Below, in pieces: positions 34,995 to 44,153 of a DNA stretch of 64,000 bases (position 1 is the stretch's first letter; the number at the start of each line of letters is the position of its first letter). Source of the stretch: Coprinellus micaceus (taxonomy: Eukaryota; Basidiomycota; Agaricomycetes; Agaricales; Psathyrellaceae); the NCBI GenBank assembly GCA_951394405.1, contig OX596334.1, positions 1,612,001 to 1,676,000 on the forward strand, written 5' to 3'. The position numbers and the translations under genes are program-made. The notes beneath the pieces are model-generated. The model worked only from the letters and a program-made list of their open reading frames with translations. It had not been told where the DNA came from and searched no databases.

Positions 34995-36315
34995 ATGAAG
35001 ATTTCTGACCCTTTCCACCAGTTTCAAGGTGCGTTCGATAGTACTGCTTGAGCTTCGTGTTCCGAGCTAACAGGCGTTCGTGGATTTCAGTCACCTCCGC
35101 TGTCTGCACCTCAGTGGCGCTCATGTCTACCCTCTACCGGCTGTATATTAGGAGAAGCAGGTTTTGGTTTGACGATGTGCGCATATCTCCTGCATTCTCC
35201 ACGCGTCTCACTCCAAATTGAACGCTCTGACGATTGCTGGGTATCAGGGATGCGCGTGTTGCGCTATGATCTTCCTACTCGTCCAACTCGCTGCAACGTT
35301 TATGCCTCTCAGTACGTGTTACTACGCATTTCGCGCGACGCGAGCTGATTGACGCGTTCTTGTAGCGCCCGCAAGTGCTGTACCGCGCTATTATATCATG
35401 ACCACGTCCTTCTATATCATCGTTTGGTGAGTTTATTCACGCGCCTGTCACATCTGGAGGCTGAACCCGTGTAGGATGTCGCGATTCGCTATCCTGTTTT
35501 CTATCATCCGCATCGACCCCAGCAAAGTTCGTAAACGGATACTGCTCGTGGGGGCGGGTGGTTTCTTCCTCATATGCGGCTTCCTCATCGCCCAGCTGTA
35601 CTGGACGTGCGAGCCGGAGAAGGCGTGGAAGGGGTATCGGATACCCCAGTGTCCGTTGTCAAAGCAAGTTGCTGTGACGCAGCTAATCTGTGAGTCCTTC
35701 ATTTCATTCCCTGGACAACCGCAGTCTCTGACGGCCTTGCTCTCGTAGTCGATACGATCGCGGATTTAGCAGCACTCATCATCCCTCTACGGCTATTGGT
35801 CGTCTTGCAGGATAGGTGGCTGCGGACGCGGCTCATGGCTATTTTCTCGACATGCATGATCACGACCGCCGTCTCGATTGTTCACGCCATTCTCATCCTC
35901 AAATCCAAGGGTCCGGCAATTGTCATTGTTGCTTTGGTCGAGGTCAGTTCCACCTTTCCTCCCTTCGAATGCCAATCGAACTGAGCTTGCCCCACGTATA
36001 CAGAGCGGCGTCTCCCTCGTTGTATGCAACCTCCCCGTCATGGCCACATCTCTCCTCAACCTCAGCGAACACTCTGGTGGCCCTCGCCTTCCCCCATCGA
36101 ATGAAAACGCTGTCAGTACCAACAACTCCGCCCGGCAAATATCCATCCACTTCCTCAGTCTCAACAACGTGCCTTCATCGCAGATATCCGCGAGTGTTCT
36201 GTTGACGGAGGCTCCAATGGCCATACGGCACGAGCCCAGGATAATCCAGGGCGGTTCGGCGAGACCGAGTAGTGTGTTGTTGAAGCCTGACTCTGATCAT
36301 CCTCCGCGTATTTAG
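34995..36315 (+). CDS. Rhodopsin-domain (PTH11-like) membrane protein
   Basis: Fungal seven-span protein of the rhodopsin-domain type found in PTH11-related proteins; some act as surface sensors, but most are unstudied. Exon 1 is 34995-35028 (MKISDPFHQFQ). Later small exons give TSVALMSTLYRLYIRRSRFW with the FDD loop, AMIFLLVQLAATFMPL, and YYIMTTSFYIIVW joined to MSRFAILFSIIRIDP. The large exon has LVGAGGFFLICGFLIAQLYW, the loop TCEPEKAWKGYRIPQCPLSK with two Cys that can bridge, and DTIADLAALIIPLRLLVV. The tail after NLPVMATSLLNL is polar and Ser/Pro-rich. About seven exons. The start is chosen because the frame joins exactly into span 1. It is unrelated to the four-copy membrane family A-D. 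Confidence 0.8.
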
Positions 36316-36772
36316 CATGGGGATGGTGACAGTGGTTGGTATAGACCATGTTGTGTGTACTCTATGATTCTGACTATGAAAATGTGTACGATTATATCTT
36401 TATGCCTGTATGTATTTCCCTGAACATTGTAGCAGTTATTTCAGACGACCCGTACTCGTTCTTTGTATACCGGTTCCCCTGTAAGATCTAGCTCTAGCTG
36501 TACCAACTCTTGCTTAAGTGTAATATTAGTTGTCGTATCTCCCTTGACGGAGTTGGTTGTTGGAGAAATCATCCAATTTGAAGCAAAGGGGGGGGATGGT
36601 GGCGTTGCAGCGAGCATCGAAATAGGGGCGTCTGACTAAGCAGCTGGCCACATCGCGACACGTCGCCAGAATTCGCGCCAACAACTCCCTTCCTCCGTTT
36701 CCCCATATTCCCTCCAAAAGACTCTCCCAAGACCGGTTCGTTGACCCAAAGTAACCCCCTTACTTTGGCACA
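36316..36772. other. Intergenic region upstream of STT3
   Basis: 3' flank of the rhodopsin-domain gene and promoter of STT3. A G-run of eight bases lies near 36589. No gene was seen. Confidence 0.4.
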
Positions 36773-39594
36773 ATGCCGAGCTTGGCTTACCCAGTCCCAA
36801 CGGACCTCTCGCCGGTGACGGTGAAGAACACGGCCTCGCTGTTCAGGATCGTGACACTCGCGCTGATCTCTGGCGCTGCTATTGCTTCCCGGTTGTTCTC
36901 AATTATCAACTTTGAGAGTGTTATCCACGAATTGTGAGTTCATTTCGTATTTGAAAGGGCGTAGGCGCTGATATACGCGCAGCGATCCATGGTTTAACTA
37001 GTACGTGCGATAGTTGGTTCAATTGCTGCTGCGGGAATCTGAGTTCTGGCGGGATATAGTCGAGCGACACGGGTGCTGGCATCGAAGGGATTCTATGTGC
37101 GTTGCATGTTTCTACTGCTCTGACGCGTTCTGACCCCCGGCGTGTAGGAATTCTGGAATTGGTTCGACCCAACAGCATGGTACCCTCTCGGGCGAGTCGT
37201 CGGCGGTACCGTCTACCCTGGCTTGATGGCCACCAGCGGTGTCATCTACTACCTCCTGCAAGCCCTGAACCTCCCCGTCGACATTCGAAACATTTGCGTC
37301 CTCCTCGCACCGGGATTCAGCGCCCTTACCGCTTGGGCGACTTACATGTACGTCATCGCGCGACCAAGCGCACACGCTGCGGGATGCTCACGCCAAACAG
37401 GTTCACGAAGGAGATGAAGGATGAGAGTGCTGGGCTCCTCGCGGCGGCCTTCATTGGTATCGCTCCTGGATACATCTCGCGTTCCGTCGCTGGATCCTAC
37501 GACAACGAAGCTATCGCCATCTTCCTCCTCATGTTCACCTTCTACCTCTGGATCAAGGCCCTCAAGCTGGGAAGCGCGTTGTACGGTACCGTCGCTGCGG
37601 TGTTCTACTTCTACATGGTGGCTGCGTGGGGTGAGTAACATGCTTTCTTGTACGGTAGTAACCGCTAACGCCTAACACGGACAGGTGGATATGTTTTCAT
37701 TACCAACATGATTCCTGTCCACGCCCTTGTGTTGATCCTTATGGGCCGCTTCTCCCATCGCCTCTATGTCGCGTACTGCTCATGGTATGTCATTGGTACG
37801 CTCTCCAGTATGCAGGTGCCCTTCGTCGGCTTCCAGCCCGTTAGCACCAGTGAACATATGGGTGCATTGGGTACGAACCATTTAACACCTTCACCCCCAA
37901 CCACGCTGACCGAATCTACAGGTGTCTTTGGATTGCTGCAACTCGTCGCGTTCGCCAACCTTGTCAGGTCCCATGTGTCCTCGCAAAACTTCCAGAAACT
38001 CCTGCGAATTGCCGTCGTCGCGATTGGCGCTCTCGGCGCTTCTGCGTTCGTCTTCCTTACCTACAATGGCAAGATCGCACCCTGGACCGGCCGTTTCTAC
38101 TCTCTCTGGGATACTGGCTATGCCAAGAAGTAAGTGTGCCCCTTCTCTGAGCATCTGCTTCAGGCTAATGTTACCCAAGGTACATCCCTATCATCGCCTC
38201 CGTCTCCGAGCATCAACCTACTGCCTGGCCATCGTTCTTCATGGATCTCCAGATGCTCATGTTCCTCTTCCCCGCCGGCGTCATCCTCTGCTTCCGTGAG
38301 CTACGTGACGAGCATCTCTTCGTCATCATCTATGCCGTCCTCTCCAGCTACTTCGCCGGTGTCATGGTTCGTCTGATGCTCACCCTCACCCCTGTGGTTT
38401 GTGTCTCGGCAGCTATCGCGCTCTCGTCTCTCTTGGATGTATACCTCAACCCTGTTGAGCCTGAAGAAGACCAAGACACGGTCGGTCAGCCTGCCAAAAG
38501 TGGTGCAGCCCAGCCCGCCGACGCTGCATCTTCAACCTCATCCGGCAAGAAAGCCAAGAAGGCTGCCGCCGCCTCGTCGAACCCCATTGCCAATTTTGTT
38601 TCCGCTGCGTCTGGCAAATCCACGCCGTCTACCCGCGGTATCTTCGGCATTGATACACGTCTCGTTGTCGTTTTCAACACCCTTTGGATGCTCTCTTTCT
38701 TCGTTTTCCACTGCACCTATGTTACCTCCACGGCATACTCCTCTCCGTCCGTCGTTTTGGCCAGTCAGGGACAAGATGGAAGCCAACACATCATCGATGA
38801 CTTCAGGGAGGCGTATTACTGGTTGAGGCAGAACACGGAGGAGGATGCTGTCGTCATGAGTTGGTGGGATTACGGTTACCAGATCGCTGGTATGGCGGAT
38901 AGGCCTACGTTGGTCGATAACAATACCTGGAACAACAGTGTGTACCTTTTCATCGATCCGACCCTTCACCCTTGGCTGACCCACTACGCCCTCTCTAGCC
39001 CATATCGCCACTGTCGGGAAGGCCATGTCGTCCTCTGAAGAGAACGCATACCCCATTCTCCGAAAGCACGATGTCGAATATGTACTTGTCATCTTCGGTG
39101 GTCTCATTGGCTATTCTGGAGATGATATCAACAAGTTCTTGTGGATGGTCAGGATTGCACAGGGAGTGTGGCCGGACGAGATCCAGGAGAGCAACTACTT
39201 CACACCGAGAGGCGAGTACAGGGTCGACGAGAATGCCAGCAAGATCATGAAGGAGAGCTTGATGTACAAGATGTCGTACTACCGGTGAGTTTCCTGAGCC
39301 CCTTTCAGCATCCTCCACCTCTGACTTATCTCTGTTGCATCTAGATTCGCTGACCTCTTTGGAGGCAACCAAGCCGTCGACCGTGTCCGAAACCAGCAAG
39401 CGCCCAAAAACATCGAGCTCGACTACCTCGATGAGGCGTTCACGTCCGAAAACTGGATCGTTCGTATCTACCAAGTCAAGAAGGAGGACCCGCTGGGGCG
39501 GGATTTGAAGAGCGCGAATGCCTTTGAGAAGGGCAAGAAGAGGAAGAAGGGCAAGCCGACGGCGAGGAGAAGGCCGATTGTTGCTTCCGCGTGA
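36773..39594 (+). CDS. stt3: Oligosaccharyltransferase catalytic subunit STT3
   Basis: Catalytic subunit of the ER oligosaccharyltransferase, which transfers the lipid-linked glycan to Asn in N-x-S/T sites. It starts [18 protein letters not shown] at ATG 36773. Visible family marks are DPWFN in the first luminal loop, [56 protein letters not shown], and the acceptor-binding WWDYGYQI followed by DNNTWNNS. A Lys/Ala/Ser-rich segment (about 38520-38600) sits in a cytosolic loop. The C-terminal luminal domain ends with a very basic tail ([15 protein letters not shown]). About nine exons with short GT-AG introns. The protein seems complete. Confidence 0.95.
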
Positions 39595-39913
39595 TTCTAG
39601 ACCGTACGTTTGGGGTAGTGTATGAATAAATTATTCGGTACTACATGGATGGCTTGGCTCGTAAAGTGAGCGTCGAATCAGGCCTGCAGTGACAAGCTTC
39701 GATCCTCCAGTACCGGGACCATGGTTATGGGCGCTAGTCAGTTGATGCGTGACATGTGACGCTTTCCTAATTTAACACCACGCGTCACGACGTGGACAGG
39801 TGTCACGTCCCGGAAGCCCTTTGAACCAAAACCGCCACCGTCGATTCGTCCCCCGCCTCTACTACTCTGCTATTCCCCACTCTCTGCCGAGGTCGCCATA
39901 CCATCTTTCCAAA
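39595..39913. other. Intergenic region
   Basis: Short spacer between STT3 and the next plus-strand gene. No feature was recognised. Confidence 0.35.
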
Positions 39914-40656
39914 ATGCCATCTGGTGCACAGGGAAGGCGACCAAAGAGGAGTAAAATGGTGAGGCCACAATCATACAGTGCGTATGGTTTGTTTAACTCG
40001 ATCCTTAGGGAGGCCCTTTCCGCTTAGGCACCATTCCCGATGCGGTGTGTACCGAGGGATCGCCCAGCAACGAGCTATTAAATGGTGTAACAGATGTTTG
40101 CGGACGCCAGAAGGCCAGGAAATGTGAAGGCATTGACCGAACTGATTAGAAACACGAGTTCCAACAATTTCCGCATGGAAGTGGTGGACATCATCTTTCA
40201 CTACCTCCAACCGAAATGGATTCTACCGGCCGAAGCTCCTCCCCATCTCGATTCGAAGGAACAAGAGACTTTTGAACAGTTAAGGATCGACCAGGCCCGT
40301 GCAGCATCGTTCTGCAGTGGGGACGCGATGACGAGTGCGCTTGTCCTGGCCCCGAAACACCTATACAGTCGCGTCGTCGACGAAGTGATCTCGCACCTCG
40401 ACGACTTCTTTGTCTGGGCGAAGTATTTGGCCTCCGATCGTCTCCCACCGGGGCTCACGTTTATGGCTTGCATTCTGGTATTCTCGCGATGTCCCAGAGG
40501 CAGAGTGAAATCTCACTCGACGAACAAATGCAAGATGAAGTTGCATCACGCGTCATATTGAGCGGCATTGGTATAAATCAGCTCCTCGGCCTTCTTACTG
40601 CGAGGTTTGATAACACATTTGAACGGCAACGGGTGACTGGTAACACGAAACGTTAG
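39914..40656 (+). pseudogene. Unknown gene with apparent one-base frameshift
   Basis: Family not recognised. Exon 1, 39914-39958, is short and basic (MPSGAQGRRPKRSKM). After an intron of 135 nt, exon 2 starts at 40094 with MFADARRPGNVKALTELIRN and reads as a helical soluble protein (VVDIIFHYLQPKWILPAEAP, ALVLAPKHLYSRVVDEVISH). Near 40465 the coding quality moves to the next frame: frame one goes on only to a stop at 40559, while the shifted frame reads HSGILAMSQRQSEISLDEQM and continues to TAG 40654-40656. One missing G in the run at about 40464-40465 would join them. This may be a real mutation or a sequencing error. The end overlaps the stop of the P450 on the other strand. Confidence 0.5.
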
Positions 40657-42684
40657 TGTAGCACACCGGCCGCCCGAAACTGAAGGACGTACGAAGTGAT
40701 CCCCGTGCTGACGTCCAGCGATGGCTCGATAACATTCCCTGCTTCATCTTTCGCCTTGCTCAACTCGAACGTTGCAAGAATCGAGGCAGCAGCCAAGAAG
40801 AGCTCTGCTGTAGCGATATGGAATCCCGGGCACATCCTACGCCCGAACCCAAACGCGATTGTCTGCGGGTCCCGGACAGTGGGATTGAGAGACTTGCCGT
40901 CGGCTGAGAGGAATCGCTCGGGGATGAACTCTGTGGGGTTAGGGTATGTTTCTGGGTCAAAGAGCATCCCTCTGTCAATGGTGTGGGGTAGATGAGCCAA
41001 GGCCAAGGGATGGAGTTAGCAGGGATGTTACACTTACCTCTGGTTGGGGATAATAAGGGTGTTCTTGGGGATGAAGTACCCGTTGTAGACATCTTCTTGA
41101 GAGGACATGTGGGGCAGCCCTACCGAATAGCGAACGTCAGCCCCCCTATTCTCTGGGAATATGCACGGTCATATTACCTATTGCAGATACCGGCCTCCAT
41201 CTAGAAGGGAGTGAACGGGAAGGGTTTAGCACAAACTGAGCAAGCCTCGTCACAGTACTTACCTCAAAACTTCTTTCATCACGGCTTTCAAGTAAGGGAG
41301 ATGCTCTTCATCCGAAAACTCTGGGAGGCGGTCAGGGCCTACGATGCGATCGACCTCGCTCCGTGCTTTTGCTTGTACCTCCGGGTGATGAACCATAGCC
41401 AGAATAAAGTTGATGATCGTGGCATGTGTCGTGTCGTACCCAGCTGGGTCAAAGGAGAGAGTTTAGTCGGCTGTGAAGTATGAATCGGAAGAAAGGAAAT
41501 GTACACGTACCTCCAAAGAAGACAGCAGCCAACTCCTTACATTGTCGGACCGTGTACTCAATTTCCTCTGGGTCCGTCATTTCCCGCACGTCGTCTAAGA
41601 CCATGGACACAAGGGCGGGGCGTGCCGTTCCATTCGCCTACATCAGAATTAATACCTCAACGACTCGGTGATCATTGTGCAGGGAACTAAAGGACGTACG
41701 ATTTGCCTCTCGGCGTCAGCGAACGGGAGCTCAAGTAGCCGTACCATGGTCTCCCTGCCGCGCTTTGCATCTTGGAGGAAACCGGTACCTGGAAGCCATT
41801 CGGGGAGATGCTTGAGGGCAGGAATTTGGTCCACTAGGTATTTTCCAGGGATGAATGCCTCGAGGACGGAGTCCAGTGAGTCTTGCGCGAGTTTGAGGTT
41901 GGGGTCGTTGACGGGTTGGATTTTAATTCCGTAGGCCAATGAAGTGACAGTCGCGCCGACCATGCTGTATTACGCGATGGGTTAATATAGGGCGTGTGTT
42001 GCACAGGAGGGAAACGCACCGTTTGATATGTGCAATGAAGTCCTCCGGGGTTTCCAATAGTTTAGGGAGGAAAAGGCCCACAAACTCCGTGATTCGTGGC
42101 TGGTAAGTGGAAGGGTTACTTGCCGAAAAGAATTTGGAGAATATGCGGCGCTGGGCTTTCCATTTGGAGTTGTACTGAAGTGTAGGCATCGTCCAATCGT
42201 ACCCCATCCTATTAGTCAACGTATCAGACGTTTGTGGGCGCTCCGTGGTAGAGATAAGGGTCTCGTACAGTTCGTTAACCATTGGGAAAGTCGAGCGACC
42301 GGAATAGATCGACGAACGCGAGTCGAAGAGGTCCTTTATAATTTGGTACGAGTTGACGACCATCACGTCGGCGCCCGCTGCGTCCAAGTATATGATGTCT
42401 GAGTCTGTGTGGGTAGAACGAAATGTTATCAGTGAGGTTCAGCCCTCATAGCTGTTGAGTATGCATGTGATGGTGGACGCACTCAGCTCCTTCCCCCAGC
42501 GCTCAAACGTTGTCCAACCATGGTTGGCCGGGAACTGGAGTGCATGACCTAGCACAGGGAGTCGTCCCTTCGGCGAGGGCGGAAGAGGGTACTTGCTCCG
42601 CCTCCTGTTATTCTTCAGGTACAGAAAGACACCTGTCGCTACCAAAATGGCCCCCCAATCTTGCAGTCCAAGCGAAATCGGCAT
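40653..42684 (-). CDS. Cytochrome P450 monooxygenase
   Basis: Microsomal P450. An N-terminal anchor (GAILVATGVFLYL) is followed by a basic segment and the hinge PLPPSPKGRLPVLGH. The I-helix has AGYDTT, the K-helix EVLR (ExxR), then FIPERF, and the heme loop FGFGRRMCPGFHIA supplies the Cys ligand. All core motifs are present, so the enzyme should fold and be active. The start is ATG 42684 (MPISLGLQDWG) and the stop 40653-40655. About nine exons. The arrangement of motifs suits the large mushroom P450 families that oxidise hydrophobic compounds; the substrate cannot be told. No other oxidase or synthase adjoins it, so it is probably not part of a metabolite cluster. Confidence 0.9.
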
Positions 42685-43142
42685 ATTTGCACCAGAAGGG
42701 GGATTCAGAGAATACGAAGATCAGCTCCAAGTCGACTAGGTGGTGTGTGGGTGAGCTTGAAGGACAACCAAGGCCTTTTCGGTCCCTCTACCCCCTCCTA
42801 TATTCGATCTGACCCTTACGTGACAGTGGGCGCCACATCTGGCCACACCCTTCCACATAGAAGCGATCTCCGATGAAAATGACGATATCCTTGACTTTAG
42901 GGAACATGGGAAGCTTCCTTGGCATTTGGTGGGGAGGGTTTGGCAGGCTGGCGGTGGGACGATGGGGCTTGGGTTCTGTTGCGCAGGTCCAAGTCCGGCA
43001 ATTGGCGAAAGCCGGCATCAGTGGTCGGCATAGATGAGCATTAATGGATTCAGGAATACGGGGGAGTAGATGTTTAAATTACGATGATAAGATGTACCAT
43101 AGGGCGGATGACTGCAGTGTGGTTAGGCCAGTGACCAATCTA
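42685..43142. other. Intergenic region
   Basis: Promoter side of the P450 and 3' flank of the Tse2-like gene. No gene was seen. Confidence 0.35.
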
Positions 43143-43795
43143 TTAAACAGAGCCGTATCTCGAGAAGTAGTCGTCGGGGCTCATCCTCTCAGCGTGGTCC
43201 GCAAAGAGGTCCGTCAATTTTTGGTTCAGATCTACGATTCGGTCAATGGCAGTATTGGACAGAAACGACAGCACCAGTACCTTCAAGAGTCATCGCCACT
43301 GCACACTGTAAGGAATGGTGGTCAGTGTGTTCGTGACGGAGAACGAGATCCTTTGGCAACACCAGGCCTGAAAAAGGTATGGAGTTAAATATATCCGTTG
43401 GATTTATGGACCCAACAGCCTACCCTCTTTAAGTCGGTACACCAGAGTGTCTCGCCCCCGGAAGGTGTCCACGATTTCGTCCAAATTCAGGCCCTTCGTA
43501 CGCACAGAACAGCCATTGGGTCCTGAGATGGAGCCCAGTTATACTGATGATTTGAAGAAAATGGAGACCTCTTCTTACCGTTGAAGTTGTTCCCAGCGCT
43601 AGGTTGAACCAACCCCCCGGGGCCGACATGCAAGTCATACGAACGTCTTCCTAACCGCTTTTGAACATCGTAATCCCGAAGAGAGACTTGGGGTCCTGAT
43701 TGGACTCGGAAGATATCGTATGGCAGAGCATTGTACCTGCCCAGGAGAGGACGAGGTGCCCCTCTTGATAGTGAGCGAAAGAGTATTCGGTTCAT
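43143..43795 (-). CDS. Tse2-like ADP-ribosyltransferase-fold protein
   Basis: Small protein resembling the fungal relatives of Tse2, a bacterial type VI secretion toxin with an ADP-ribosyltransferase-like fold. Exons on the minus strand are 43795-43579, 43522-43424, 43367-43281 and 43231-43143. They sum to 492 nt, an exact 163-residue frame. Recognisable pieces are LRDYDV and RRSYDLHV in exon 1, GPNGCSV and TLVYRLKEG in exon 2, and the His-rich HEHTDHHSLQ in exon 3. The N-terminus (MNRILFRSLSRG) is basic, with a possible mitochondrial or surface targeting look but no classical signal peptide. I saw no adjacent immunity-like gene. Fungal members of this family have no agreed role; toxicity is not shown. 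The assignment rests on motif memory, so a profile search would decide it. Confidence 0.68.
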
Positions 43796-44153
43796 GGAGG
43801 CGGGTCACGGAACAAAGGGAAGGAAGCGTGCGAATAAAAGCCAGACGATGAAGATCTTCACATATACGACCGCTCCGAGAATACCCCCAAAAGCCATTGA
43901 TGAACCCCTATTTAGCCAGCCCGCGCTCTGACTCGAACTCCCACTTGAATCCTGGGCATGCCAACTGCACACATAACTACCTCACTAGTTGTCGCCTTTA
44001 AACCCTGTTTGGCATTAGACACGCCTAGAAGCGCATCCAGTAGCTGTGAGGTGGTGTTGCAATGACCAGGTGACCTCTCGACCTGTTGAAGGACTGCCCG
44101 GTGCATGTGGAAGGCCCCAATTCGTGCCTTCTCAGCTCTCTACCTCCTCTTCC
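43796..44153. other. Divergent intergenic region
   Basis: About 360 bp between the start codons of the Tse2-like gene (minus) and the carboxylesterase (plus); presumed shared promoter region. Confidence 0.4.
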
